Source: an uncultured Clostridia bacterium (lineage in GTDB: Bacteria; Bacillota; Clostridia; Oscillospirales; Acutalibacteraceae). Taken from it: 64,000 bases of DNA. The stretch spans positions 1 through 64,000 of the forward strand of contig CAMMVF010000003.1 in assembly GCA_946500295.1 (NCBI GenBank), written 5' to 3'. The translations under genes were made by a program, and so were the position numbers. Shown piece after piece: positions 23,239-33,083 of this stretch; position 1 is the first letter of the stretch; the number at the start of each line of letters is the position of its first letter. The notes under the pieces were generated by a model that was given only the letters and a program-made list of their open reading frames with translations, was not told the origin of the DNA and searched no databases.

Positions 23239-23330
23239 GTATAACACCTCCTTATTTTGTAGAATTAATCTATATGAAAAGGCAGAGCTTTCGCCCTGCC
23301 TTGTTAGCAACCTGTTTAATTTTGAGCACG

Positions 23331-23363
23331 AAAAAAGGGCGACGTCCGCAGACTTCGCCCTTT
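23331..23363 (-). terminator. Terminator after the Ig-like surface protein gene
   Basis: On the minus strand AAAGGGCGA and TCGCCCTTT pair around a 13-base loop, followed by TTTTT. A second hairpin (GGCAGGGC.../GCTCTGCC, then TTTT) follows at about 23278-23300. Confidence 0.85.
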
Positions 23364-23438
23364 AGCGATTTACAGCATACTTTCCCTAACAAAATTTATA
23401 TGCCGCTTATTTAATTGTATCAGTGTTTCTATAGCGGT

Positions 23439-25262
23439 TTAATACCAGCCCGCTTCTCTGACTAAAACCTTCTCAGTCCAAGCTTCCTTGACTACTACAG
23501 TCTCGTAATGTCCTTGCTCAGGTGTGGTTTCGATTTTGGATAGTATCTGAGTTGTAAAACAATCACCATCTGAACGTTCGCCTTTGGCTTCGTGTTCTGC
23601 CTTGTGTTCTTCCCAGATTTTTTTGGCTTCATTGAAAGTATCTATATCATATTCAGCTATTACATCCATTAATACATCATTACATGTATCACATTGAATT
23701 ATATATCTTGTTTGAAACTCGTAGTCTCCTGTAGCAAACAGATCGTTCACCATTTCCTGTGCTTTATTGTTAGCTTCTTTTGCACCTAGATATCCAATGG
23801 AATGATATTTACCGTCATCAGCAAGAACTCTTTCCATATTACCCGCATCGTTATTTTTAACTAGCCATTCACCTTTATCATAATAACACCAAACGGACTC
23901 TACATGATAACCACTGCCATCTCTGTTTAAAACGTGTGTCTTTTGGTGTTCGTCAAGATCATCAGTACAATCTGCTCCACAAACATTACATATTGCTCTT
24001 CCCCGATATTCATACACCGGTACCTCAGTTGTACTTGCCTCCTGATCCACAACCCAAACCTGCTCTGTTTCTGCCGGGTGATAGACATCCTTGTACACAG
24101 CCTCATGCCAGGTCTTGTTTGTTACCTTGACATTTATTGTAGCTGTATCACCGCTTATTGATGTGACTGTGATGGTGACGTCACCTTCAGCTTTCGGGGT
24201 AATCTTAACTGTTGAGCCATAACGTGAAGCTGTGGCAATTCTGCTGTTGCTGCTCTTAATTGTATAGTAGCTGAACTCATCAGCGGACTTAGGCATATAT
24301 GAAACGTAAACCGGGTCGCTACCGGGCTTAACTACCAGCTGGGTATCTCCAAAGCTCGGAGCTACAGCCCTTCTGGCAGAAACCTTAAAGCTGTCTGTCG
24401 CTCCGCTGTTTTTCTCCTTGACTGTGATTGTCGCTGTTCCCGTGCCTGCTCCCGTGTATCTTACAACCGAGCCATAGCGGACTGCCTGAACAACCTTGCT
24501 GTTACTGCTGGTGATTATATAATCGGAAAAGGCAGCTGCCGACTTGCCCATATAGCTTATCTGTGCTGTCTCGCCGACTGCGATTTCTGTGCTGTCAATG
24601 GCGATTGACGGCTTTACTATTTGCTTGTTGACTGTGACCCTCATGCTTGTTTTAACGCCGTCACAGGCTGTAACTGTTACTGTAGCCGTTCCGGCTGACT
24701 TAGCCGTGAGCCTTACTACAGAACCATAACGGCTTGTCGAAACAACCTTGCTGTTTGAGCTCGTTACCTTATAGAACCTGAACAGGTCAGCTGATACTCC
24801 CATATAGGATATCTGCTGAGTGTCGCCGATAGTCATTGTAACAGATGATTTTGTAAGCTTGGGGTTAACGGGATTCTTAACTGTAACGTAAATGCTGTCC
24901 TTAGCTCCCGTATTCTTCTCGGTTACGGTAATTGTTGCAGTACCGGGCTTCAACCCCGTGTATTTTACGATTGAGCCGTAACGCCAAGCTTTCAATACAG
25001 AAGGGTTAGAGCTTTTGACAGTGTAGTTTGAAAACTTAGCCGCTGACCTGCCCATATAGCTTACGCTCATGGTCTCGCCATCGCCTACTGTTGCCGACGT
25101 GTTCTTGATGTTCGGCGCTACCGTTGCGGCAGAAGATATTATGTTCTCCTGCGGCAGCTGTGCGGCTGAGACTGTCATTGGGGCTACTGCGCTTATTATA
25201 AGTGCTCCTGCAAGAATAATAGCCATTGCTTTGTTGTGCTTTTTTCCTGTGTTCCTAGTCAT
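23439..25262 (-). CDS. Secreted protein with four Ig-like repeats and two C2H2-like zinc motifs
   Basis: The 607-residue protein has a signal peptide (about 1-34, ending VSAAQ). Four Big_2-type repeats of about 85 residues follow (about 45-370), each with SYM-x-x-SA-x-x-F-x-x-Y...SSN-x-x-V...RYGS-x-V-x-x-T. The C-terminal 230 residues carry HEAVYKDVYHPAETEQVWVV and two Cys-x2-Cys...His-x3-His motifs: CNVCG...HQKTH, and CDTCN...HKAEH. Such C-terminal regions are found on secreted proteins of gut Clostridia, function unknown. There is no LPxTG or membrane anchor at the end (REAGWY), so it is either released or held by the repeats. A minus-strand terminator follows. Confidence 0.85.
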   Translation of the reverse strand: MTRNTGKKHNKAMAIILAGALIISAVAPMTVSAAQLPQENIISSAATVAPNIKNTSATVGDGETMSVSYMGRSAAKFSNYTVKSSNPSVLKAWRYGSIVKYTGLKPGTATITVTEKNTGAKDSIYVTVKNPVNPKLTKSSVTMTIGDTQQISYMGVSADLFRFYKVTSSNSKVVSTSRYGSVVRLTAKSAGTATVTVTACDGVKTSMRVTVNKQIVKPSIAIDSTEIAVGETAQISYMGKSAAAFSDYIITSSNSKVVQAVRYGSVVRYTGAGTGTATITVKEKNSGATDSFKVSARRAVAPSFGDTQLVVKPGSDPVYVSYMPKSADEFSYYTIKSSNSRIATASRYGSTVKITPKAEGDVTITVTSISGDTATINVKVTNKTWHEAVYKDVYHPAETEQVWVVDQEASTTEVPVYEYRGRAICNVCGADCTDDLDEHQKTHVLNRDGSGYHVESVWCYYDKGEWLVKNNDAGNMERVLADDGKYHSIGYLGAKEANNKAQEMVNDLFATGDYEFQTRYIIQCDTCNDVLMDVIAEYDIDTFNEAKKIWEEHKAEHEAKGERSDGDCFTTQILSKIETTPEQGHYETVVVKEAWTEKVLVREAGWY

Positions 25263-25466
25263 AATAATTCTCCTCTCATCTTTTTTAATACCGATTTAAT
25301 GTTTAATATTTGTGAATGTTACTGGCTTTGAGTATATTTTATACCACTGGTACAAAATATTAATATATTTTTCTGAATTTTTACCATTTTTTTGAATATA
25401 TTGTGCTAAATCCTGCGCATGGTGAACCACCTCTTGTGTGAAATTAGTATATATGTGAAACCTCTA

Positions 25467-25530
25467 AGCGAAAAGAGCTGTTTAGTACCAAGTAGGTTGC
25501 CACTCGGTGGGGGAAAACAGCTCTTTCGCT
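25467..25530. repeat. Palindromic repeat element, copy 1
   Basis: AGCGAAAAGAGCTGTTT and its near complement AAACAGCTCTTTCGCT flank a 31-base centre containing AGTAGGTTG and CACTCGGTGGGG. A homologous element lies inverted at 28100-28162, sharing both arms and the centre. The two elements bracket the DUF4143 ATPase and the broken Panacea gene. The rest of 25263-25466 is AT-rich leader DNA with no gene seen. Confidence 0.8.
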
Positions 25531-25550
25531 TTGAGATATTATGTTGTCAA

Positions 25551-26768
25551 TTAGTTCCATTCTTCCATCAGGAGAAAGTCGCGAATATTCCGGTGCTTGA
25601 TACCGTTTCGACTCATGTCAAATTCGTCAAGAGAAACAACATATTTCGGGAAGTTGTCGCGGATACTGTCATACGCTCCGAACTCACGGGCAATAGTCTC
25701 GTCCGCCGCCAGCAGATAACAAACCTGAACATACAGCTTTTCTCCGCACCTGTCGCAAACGAAATCAATCTCCTTATCTCCTGCTCTGCCGACCGTTACC
25801 GTGTAGCCTCTGCGCAGCAGTTCGAGGTAAACGATATTTTCAAGAATTTGGTTGATGTCCCTTGTATTACCGCCATATACAGCTTCGCGGATTCCGTGGT
25901 CTGCAATGTAGTATTTTTCGTTTGAGGAAAGAAGCTGTTTACCCTGCAAGTCCTGTCGCTTTACCTGATAGAACAGATATGCGTCGCAGCAATATTTGAT
26001 GTAGTTCAGTATTGTCTCCGGCGCTACGGTTCGCTGTTCACTTTTGAGAAATTTTGCAAGAGAGGTTGCAGAAAAGGTGTTGCCCACATTTGCCATAACA
26101 TAGGCGATAATACGTTCCAACAAATCTACATCTCTAATTTTGTTCCGCTTCACGACGTCCTTTAGCTGAACGGAGTTAAAGAGATCCTTGAGATATTGTT
26201 TGGATGGTGCATCCGCATACCGGAGGTTTGCAAGATAGGGCATACCGCCCGACAAAAGGTACTGCTGAAAACACTTCTGAATCGGCTCATCAGGTACAGC
26301 AGTGCGGTACAATTCCACAAACTCCGCAAAAGAAAAGGGATAAATCACAAACTCAACATAGCGTCCTCCCAAATAGGTTGCAAGCTCGCCGGAGAGCAGC
26401 TTTGCGTTTGACCCTGTGATGTAAATGTCACAATCCAGCGAAACGCGCAGAGAGTTTACACATTTTTCCCAGTCCTTTACTTCCTGAATCTCATCAAAAA
26501 ACAAATATACCTTGCCCTCAATATCAGCCGCTCTCTTGCAAATTTCATCATGCAGTGCATTCGCAGTTTGCAAATGGGAGTAGCTCATATCCTCAAAATT
26601 GATAGAGATAAACTGCGCTGAACTGACATCAGATTCCATTAGTTCCTGCTTGATAAGCTCCAGCATGACCGACTTTCCGCAACGGCGAATACCGGTCATT
26701 ACCTTTATCAGATCCGAGCCTATGAATGGACGGATACGGCTCATATACATTTCTCGTTTAATCACCAC
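25551..26768 (-). CDS. AAA ATPase with DUF4143 C-terminal domain
   Basis: The 405-residue protein has Walker A GIRRCGKS near residue 30, Walker B VYLFFDEIQ near 90, and a sensor-1-like IYITGSNAKLLS. A winged-helix region and the DUF4143 nuclease-like domain (YYIADHGIREAV, then EIDFVCDR near residue 340) follow; D-x-D/E and Asp-Phe-Val residues recall restriction-like folds. This AAA_14-DUF4143 family is abundant in gut anaerobes and its role is unsettled. Translation probably starts at GTG (MVIKREMYM, second codon also GTG) behind GAAAGGTGG. It stands alone between palindromic repeats. Confidence 0.9.
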   Translation of the reverse strand: MVIKREMYMSRIRPFIGSDLIKVMTGIRRCGKSVMLELIKQELMESDVSSAQFISINFEDMSYSHLQTANALHDEICKRAADIEGKVYLFFDEIQEVKDWEKCVNSLRVSLDCDIYITGSNAKLLSGELATYLGGRYVEFVIYPFSFAEFVELYRTAVPDEPIQKCFQQYLLSGGMPYLANLRYADAPSKQYLKDLFNSVQLKDVVKRNKIRDVDLLERIIAYVMANVGNTFSATSLAKFLKSEQRTVAPETILNYIKYCCDAYLFYQVKRQDLQGKQLLSSNEKYYIADHGIREAVYGGNTRDINQILENIVYLELLRRGYTVTVGRAGDKEIDFVCDRCGEKLYVQVCYLLAADETIAREFGAYDSIRDNFPKYVVSLDEFDMSRNGIKHRNIRDFLLMEEWN

Positions 26769-26984
26769 ATCTCAGCCACCTTTCTTGTGTCTAACTGTAG
26801 TATATCACATTTACAACTGAAACACAACGGTAACTTTTTAAGTTTGTAAGTTACAACTGACAAAATTCAACATTATAGAGTCATCTTCTGGTATTACAAC
26901 AGTGGTGATTTCATTCCACGAACTAAATAGACCTATTGAGCACCTATTTAGGTAATTTACATAAAGAAAAAGGAGGCACTGATT

Positions 26985-27979
26985 ATGAAAAAAAGAGCAG
27001 TATTTTGCGAAGAATGCAGAGATTATGTTGCGTACACCGTTGCCGAAAAACATATGTGCGGTAAGATAAAAGAACAGGAATATCATTACATCGGCAAAGA
27101 AGCTCGATGTGCTGATTGTGATTCTTTGGTGTATGTGCCGGACATTGTCGACGAAAATTTAAAAGCGCTGTATGATGTTTATAGAAAGGAGAATGGAATT
27201 ATTTCACTTGATACCATATTAGCAATACCTGAAAAGTACTCAATAGGTAAACGTCCACTTTCTCTTATGTTGGGTTGGGGTGAACAAACTTTTTCTCGAT
27301 ATTGTTATGGTGACGTTCCTTCTAAACAGTATTCTGATATATTACTCAAAATATATAACGACCCAACTTATTACGCTGAACTTTTAGAAAATGGTAAAGA
27401 CAGACTTAAGTCAGATGTAGCATATAGAAAAACAAAAAAAGCAGTTGATGATTTACTAAGTATCAATAGCGATTCTGATAGTAAACTTAATATCGCTATT
27501 AAATATTTATTAAATCAGTGTGAAGTATTACTTCCCTTGCTCTTCAAAAAGCTCTCTATTATATTCAGGGGTTTTACTATGCTTTTAATCATACCTATAT
27601 ATTTTCTGAGGATTGTGAAGCGTGGGTACATGGACCTGTATATAAAAATGTGTATTTAAAATATAAGGATTATTCTTTTAACCCGATTAAGCAGAGTGAG
27701 CCTTTTGATGAATCTATTTTGAATACATCTGAAAAAGCTATTTATGACAGTGTGATAAACAACCTTTGTTGCTATAGCGCCAAAACTTTAGAGCGATTTA
27801 CTCATATTGAAACGCCGTGGATTAGAACGAGGGGGAATTTATCTGTTTTAGAACATTCAAACCGTATCATTCCTAAAGAATTTATCGGAGATTATTTTCT
27901 TTCTGTGAAAGAAAAGTACAATATGATTAATCCAAATGATATCGGTATATATGCAAAAGAGATGTTTGCTTGTATTTGA
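26985..27979 (+). pseudogene. Zinc-finger/HTH antitoxin with Panacea (DUF4065) domain, frameshifted
   Basis: The 5' part (AAAGGAGGCACTGATT, ATG) encodes two Cys pairs (CEECRDY, CADCDSL) and a helix-turn-helix segment (LMLGWGEQTFSRYCYGDVPS), as in MqsA-type antitoxins. Near 27525-27535 the frame breaks. In the next frame the sequence resumes as SLALQKALYYIQGFYYAFNH, then EDCEAWVHGPVYKNVYLKY and on to the stop, the Panacea/DUF4065 fold of SocA-like antitoxins. One base lost or gained separates the two. As it stands two truncated products result. No toxin gene is next to it. Confidence 0.8.
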
Positions 27980-28099
27980 CGAATTCTGCTCCTGCCTCAA
28001 AGCACAAAGAGCCGAGCTGGGATTAAACCAAAGACAAAGCCTCAGCTCCTGTCCGCAGGAGCATACCCGCAAAACTTTTTCCGAAACTAAACAACCAAA

Positions 28100-28162
28100 A
28101 GCGAAAAGAGATGTTTTCCCCACCGAGTGTAAACCTACTCAGTGCAAAACAGCTCTTTTCGC
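28100..28162. repeat. Palindromic repeat element, copy 2 (inverted)
   Basis: AGCGAAAAGAGATGTTTT and AAAACAGCTCTTTTCGC arms around a centre that is the reverse complement of copy 1's (CACCGAGTG...CTACT). About 40 bases upstream stands another small hairpin (GCTCCTG/CAGGAGC). Confidence 0.8.
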
Positions 28163-28198
28163 AACCCATTTCAAAGTACCACTGCAAATTATTAAACA

Positions 28199-28456
28199 AC
28201 CGGATACGCCGATATATTATGCGCATCCTTATTCAGCCTATGAAAGAGGGACGAATGAAAAGCAAAATTCCCTCGTTCGCCGCTTTTCCCAAAGGGGAAG
28301 AGTTTAGATGGCGTATCAGAGGAAGCGATCAAGCATGTGGAGGACTGGATCAATCATCTTCCGCGCAAAATGTTTAACTATGCTTCTTCTGAAGAACTTT
28401 TTCAGAGTGTCTTATTTGATATTGCAATTTGCGTATCTCAGAATAATTATGAATAG
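28199..28456 (+). mobile_element. IS30-family transposase remnant, C-terminal part
   Basis: The translated pieces read AHPYSAYERGTNEKQNSLVR then, after a one-base shift, EEAIKHVEDWINHLPRKMFN and SSEELF to a stop. HPYxxxERGxNENxNxLxRxFFPKG...NxxPRKxxxxxxxxExF is the end of IS30-type transposases. The catalytic N-terminal and middle parts are missing. It ends just downstream of jetD. Confidence 0.85.
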
Positions 28457-28474
28457 TGAGAATAAATTGTTGCA

Positions 28475-29698
28475 CTATATAAGCATAGCCTCCTGTTCCA
28501 GCCTGATTTTATTTTTTATCATATATCCCAAGCAGTCCCGACAATCCTCGAGCAATTTTGATTTATACAATCTCTTTAATTTTTCTGAGTATTCATTGTT
28601 GAACGGCAAGGTGTATTTTTTATATCTTTCCAGTTCGTGTTTATCCATTCTGAATGGAAGTATTGAAGGACATATTTCTTTTCTGAGGCGCAAAAGCATA
28701 CTAAAACCACCGAAATCGATATCACCCCAATGATACCATTGACAATTTTGAGGCATTGCATTTAAAGCCGCCAAAAACAATTTCTTCTTTGCCGGACTGT
28801 ATTGTCCGCCGTGAAAAATAACAATCTCATTTGATGTTCTGCTTTTAAGATAAGAAAAATAGTTTGCTCTGTTTTCAATCGTAATTATCCTGGAAACCGA
28901 CTTATCTATGGACAGCTTCACCCCATCTATATCACTCGAATAAATGCAAAAACCATTTTTCAGCACACCCATATTGCTTGAATTTACAGCAATATTGCCG
29001 CTCATTTCAAGCTGCTCCGGGTATTTTGTAATTCCAATAGTTCGCAAAAGCTCGCTATCGTTTAAATCAGAGCCGACATATTTTCTTAAAATCGAGAGCA
29101 AAACGGACTTTAAATTATTTTCAAAATATTTCGAATCTCCAAAACATTTCTCGGAGAATACACGTTCCTTCAACGCTGAGTCGGTATTGCTGTCAATGAA
29201 GGAGAGAAGCTTATAAATATCCTTCCTTCTGGATTTGTCCTCGGGCAACAGAATATCAAATTTCATACGGGATTTCATATACTCTGAAGTATCGCCGTAA
29301 AATCGAAGTATCCACTCTGTATTTACCTTTTTAATCTCATTAGACAGCTCATCTACTGCCGATAGGATTACATCTCGCTTGGATTCTCTGTTCAGATATT
29401 TATATATCTCATCCGTTTTTTCAAAATTCAGCCAAGCTCTTGAAAGTATGTGATTGTCCTGTCCCCTCATCCATTCATAGTGTATATAGCCTTTTTCATC
29501 CAGCTTACACACAGCTTCATTGATTGCGGTACTTACACTAAAATTTTCAATATCATACTCCGGAAAATCGGTCTTATTTTTACCGTAGAAATTAAGAATA
29601 ATCCTCTTATCCGGCACTTTTCCGATTCTAAACGCAGAAGTGCGCTCGTACTTATCAATCATTCTGTTTAATATAAGCCGACACCATTTACTGTTCAT
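28475..29698 (-). CDS. jetD: Wadjet system nuclease subunit JetD
   Basis: JetD is the topoisomerase-VI-like (Toprim) nuclease that cuts circular DNA held by the JetABC SMC complex. In this 407-residue protein the Toprim residues are visible: ITIENRANY (conserved Glu, about residue 285) and WGDIDFGGFSML (Asp-x-Asp, about 325). The N-terminal half (DUF3322-like) is helical and the C-terminal half is DUF2220. It overlaps the jetC stop by 11 bases, ending the four-gene operon. Confidence 0.93.
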   Translation of the reverse strand: MNSKWCRLILNRMIDKYERTSAFRIGKVPDKRIILNFYGKNKTDFPEYDIENFSVSTAINEAVCKLDEKGYIHYEWMRGQDNHILSRAWLNFEKTDEIYKYLNRESKRDVILSAVDELSNEIKKVNTEWILRFYGDTSEYMKSRMKFDILLPEDKSRRKDIYKLLSFIDSNTDSALKERVFSEKCFGDSKYFENNLKSVLLSILRKYVGSDLNDSELLRTIGITKYPEQLEMSGNIAVNSSNMGVLKNGFCIYSSDIDGVKLSIDKSVSRIITIENRANYFSYLKSRTSNEIVIFHGGQYSPAKKKLFLAALNAMPQNCQWYHWGDIDFGGFSMLLRLRKEICPSILPFRMDKHELERYKKYTLPFNNEYSEKLKRLYKSKLLEDCRDCLGYMIKNKIRLEQEAMLI

Positions 29699-32600
29699 TA
29701 TTTAGTTCTCCGATTCTTTCCTTGTCAAAATAAGTTATGCGTGCGCTTGTACCTTTTCTAAGAACTAACAGAACTCTGTCCACCAACGGCGCAATATCCC
29801 CTGCTTTTTCTGTCGGCGTTGAAAGTATAACCTGAAAATTCAACTTTCTGAGAAGCCCAATACTCTTTTCAATTCTTTCTCCGTCCATTTTTGAGAAGGC
29901 TTCATCAAAAATGATTATCCTTGCGGTGTTCGCTTTTTTATCCCTGCCGATTCTGTAAAGCTGAGCAAAAGAAGCCAAAACAGCGATATAAAAGGGTGTC
30001 TGTGTTTCACCGCCTGACTTTTTGCCTATGGTTTTTGACAGCCTCTGCACCTCTCCGACTTTATTTGTGACCTCAATGTCAAAGGTAAGATAGGTTCTGT
30101 AATCGGTAAAGGTTCTTATACGATTTTCATAATCGCTTTGCTCGAGCGATGTGCTACCCTCGCCGGTTATGATTGAAAACAAATCTTCAATCTCGTTTTT
30201 ATATTTTATATTAAATTGATTTGACATTAAATTATATCCGCCAATGAGCAGCATATCGTCGGTTATCATTTTATAATATCTTTCGTATTGCTTATTGGGT
30301 TCAACTCTGAAGCTGTATGTATCCTCGCCGAATGAAGCCGAGGAAATAGCCCGGTTCAATTCAAAAATTTCTCGTTTTACCGAACGAATGTTATCGCTAA
30401 GCTTGCTGAGAAAATCCTCTTGAAATTCCTCCATAGCCTTCTTCTTTGTGTCTTCAATACGCACCAGATAATTAGGAAGCTCATTCTCGTTAATTTCTTT
30501 TAAAGCATTATCAAACTCCACATTATCGTAGGAATTTACATTATATCCCATTTTAAAGGTGTGGTTATACTCCGAGCGCAGCTCGGCAAGCAATTTTTCA
30601 AATTTTTCAATAGCGTTTCTTGCCTTGCTAAGCTCTCTCGGAAAAGCTTCATTGATTTTCTCAGCAGACCCTCTTTTTGAAAGTTCCTGAACATAGCGCA
30701 GTTTGCCTGTTTGTTCAATCCAATCAGAGTCAAAATTGCTTTCCAAAATGATTTGTTTCTCTTTCAGGGAATTAATTGTCTGAGGTATTTTTTCTTCATC
30801 TAAGCCGCGAAGCTGTTCTTGTACCCTGCCGATCTCTCCCTGAAGCTTAGACTTTTTCCTGTCAGAGTCAGCCAGCCGTTGCTTTTTGACCTCAAGCTTT
30901 TCTCCCAGAATAATGAGGTTTCTGGTATCCAGAGAAGCCTTTTCATTGCCAAGCTTGGCAAGCTCACTCTTGTAATCAGCTGATTTAATTAAACTTTCGG
31001 CAGCATTAGTAAAATGCTCTATATCGGATTTGCTGTAATTTCCCAAGGTTGTACAGCCGTCAATACCAACCCTTATGGTCGAGTAAATTCCCGACAGCTC
31101 TCTTGCGCGATTGAGCTCGCTTTTTATCCCCTCAAGGCGAAGCCTGATTGCATTTTGACCAATCGCAGGATTTTGCCAAAGCTTAGGATTTAATGCTCTG
31201 ACTACGAAATTTTTGTACAACAAGCCATTATCAGTTATGGATGTAGGGAATCTCCTTATATTGTCAGCATTGTCACACTTCATAACTCTTCCCAGGATAT
31301 AGTCAAGATAAATTCTTACATCCGGATTTGTTGTTTCAATTTCCGCTGCAAGACTGTTTTTCTCTGCAATGTAATTCTTATCTTTAATTTTCTGTACATC
31401 TACTATACCTGTATCGTAAACCGCCTTGTCTTTTTTGATTCGGTCAAAAACTCTGATTGCTGTTTTTATGTGGTCGGGCGGTACAATAAGATAGAATTTC
31501 TGCTTATTAAGATAGCCCTCGATAGCGTTTCTCCACCTGGGGTTTTTTATCTCTGCAGCCTCGGCTACTATTACAATATCAGCATTTTCGCCCGTACTTG
31601 CTTTTATTTCGGCCATAACAGCCTGCTTTAAATCCAGGGCATTTTGCGGGAATTTGTAAATGCCTTTTTCAAGATTTTCCTTCTCAGCCTTAAGCTCTTT
31701 AATTTTCGTACCTGTGCGCTCAAATTCCTCTTCGAGCCTTGAATACAAAACATTCGCATTGGATTTAACGTTATCCGTCAGGGTACGTATATCTTCGAAT
31801 TTGGTCTTGGAACATTCTACAATGCGCTCGGGAGTTATGTCGCTAAGCTCCTCAAATTTCTCCGCTAATTTTTCTCCGACCTCAAGTAAGCTGTCGAGCA
31901 AAGAACCGAGAACTCCGCTTATCAATTCAATATCAACCGAATTGTATTTTTGAATCAGTGTGTTATATTCTGTTGTAATTGTGTTTTTAACTGCAAGAAT
32001 ATCCGATACGGCTTTGTCGTACTCTTTTTCAGCGTAATTAATACTTTGCTTCAGCTGTGCAATTTTTCCGTCTATTTCATTAATTCGCCGTTGTGTTTCA
32101 TCAGAAGATAATTGAAAGCGCAGCTCGTTGTATTCATCTTGTAAACGGTTATAGCTTTTTGTTTCAATCTCAAGACTTTGCTTAATGTTATTTAATTTTC
32201 CTTCAAAGGCTATTATTTGTTTTTTAAGATTGTCAAGCCTCACCTCGATAATATCTATTTCTGATTTATCCAGTAAATATTCATATATTTTCTCATTATT
32301 CCTGTTTCTTTGCAACTCGGAATAGCTTGTGGAAATCTGCTCAAGTGCCGTCCTTTTTCTCTCGAGCTCCGTTGCTGTTCGCTCAAGATTTTTATAGTTT
32401 CTGATGTTCTCCTGCATCAGACTGATATCAACATTTTTCTCACTGTCACAGACAAATTCGGTTATGAATTTTTGGATATCATTATCGGGATTAAATGCGA
32501 CCGCCTTCTTCAATAAGTCTCCGAATTTTGAGCGCAGGCCTCCCAACAAGGCATAAATATCCTCTCGGTAATGCTTGCCTGTTTCGTAAATACTTGCGTC

Positions 32601-33083
32601 CTTATAATTGTTGTTTTTCAAAAACGCCCTAAGCTTAGGAATATCAAAGGGTACATTATTTTCCATAAAATGATTTTCCGGTATATGTCCCTTGTATTTA
32701 AAAAACCTCTTTACAAAATCATTCACAGAATGAACATCAAAGCAAGCACCAAAGGACAAGTAGCTGTCCTTTTCATCGTCATAAAACTCAACCGCTACAT
32801 AGCTTATGAATCTGTTATTTCTCAGATATTTAAATCCATCTTTGTCATCGTCACGAATTTCTCCGCAAAGATAGCTGATGAGTGTTCTTGAGCTTTTTCC
32901 GCTTGCACTTTTATTAAAATAGTTCCCTCCGGTTTCGCCCAGAAGAACAAGCTGCAAAGCGTCAATGACTGTCGATTTACCGGAGGCATTTACACCCGTC
33001 ATAAAATTGAGTTGGTCAAATTCGACTAACTCATGAGTAAAATAATGCCAGTTAATCAGCAAAAGCTTCTTCAGTATTTTCAT
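29688..33083 (-). CDS. jetC: Wadjet SMC-like ATPase JetC
   Basis: The motor subunit of the plasmid-targeting Wadjet complex. This 1131-residue protein has Walker A GVNASGKST near residue 35, two long coiled coils around a hinge (about 500-680), the ABC signature KSGGETQ near 1035 and Walker B ARIIIFDEAFSKMDGER near 1070, followed by ILSTPTEKA. This is the MukB/SbcC-like layout. I chose the ATG (MKILKK) with GGAGGAG seven bases upstream rather than a TTG eight codons earlier. The gene overlaps the end of jetB by 32 bases. Confidence 0.95.
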   Translation of the reverse strand: MKILKKLLLINWHYFTHELVEFDQLNFMTGVNASGKSTVIDALQLVLLGETGGNYFNKSASGKSSRTLISYLCGEIRDDDKDGFKYLRNNRFISYVAVEFYDDEKDSYLSFGACFDVHSVNDFVKRFFKYKGHIPENHFMENNVPFDIPKLRAFLKNNNYKDASIYETGKHYREDIYALLGGLRSKFGDLLKKAVAFNPDNDIQKFITEFVCDSEKNVDISLMQENIRNYKNLERTATELERKRTALEQISTSYSELQRNRNNEKIYEYLLDKSEIDIIEVRLDNLKKQIIAFEGKLNNIKQSLEIETKSYNRLQDEYNELRFQLSSDETQRRINEIDGKIAQLKQSINYAEKEYDKAVSDILAVKNTITTEYNTLIQKYNSVDIELISGVLGSLLDSLLEVGEKLAEKFEELSDITPERIVECSKTKFEDIRTLTDNVKSNANVLYSRLEEEFERTGTKIKELKAEKENLEKGIYKFPQNALDLKQAVMAEIKASTGENADIVIVAEAAEIKNPRWRNAIEGYLNKQKFYLIVPPDHIKTAIRVFDRIKKDKAVYDTGIVDVQKIKDKNYIAEKNSLAAEIETTNPDVRIYLDYILGRVMKCDNADNIRRFPTSITDNGLLYKNFVVRALNPKLWQNPAIGQNAIRLRLEGIKSELNRARELSGIYSTIRVGIDGCTTLGNYSKSDIEHFTNAAESLIKSADYKSELAKLGNEKASLDTRNLIILGEKLEVKKQRLADSDRKKSKLQGEIGRVQEQLRGLDEEKIPQTINSLKEKQIILESNFDSDWIEQTGKLRYVQELSKRGSAEKINEAFPRELSKARNAIEKFEKLLAELRSEYNHTFKMGYNVNSYDNVEFDNALKEINENELPNYLVRIEDTKKKAMEEFQEDFLSKLSDNIRSVKREIFELNRAISSASFGEDTYSFRVEPNKQYERYYKMITDDMLLIGGYNLMSNQFNIKYKNEIEDLFSIITGEGSTSLEQSDYENRIRTFTDYRTYLTFDIEVTNKVGEVQRLSKTIGKKSGGETQTPFYIAVLASFAQLYRIGRDKKANTARIIIFDEAFSKMDGERIEKSIGLLRKLNFQVILSTPTEKAGDIAPLVDRVLLVLRKGTSARITYFDKERIGELNNEQ

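Noticed and set aside
23439..25262. The repeated DNA as a CRISPR array or tandem satellite
   Set aside because: The repeat unit is about 250 bases, in frame, and encodes Ig-like domains. No short-repeat/spacer array was found anywhere in the window.
25419..25925. Plus-strand frame of 168 codons next to the palindromic repeat
   Set aside because: It is the reverse of the DUF4143 ATPase gene and reads through the palindrome.
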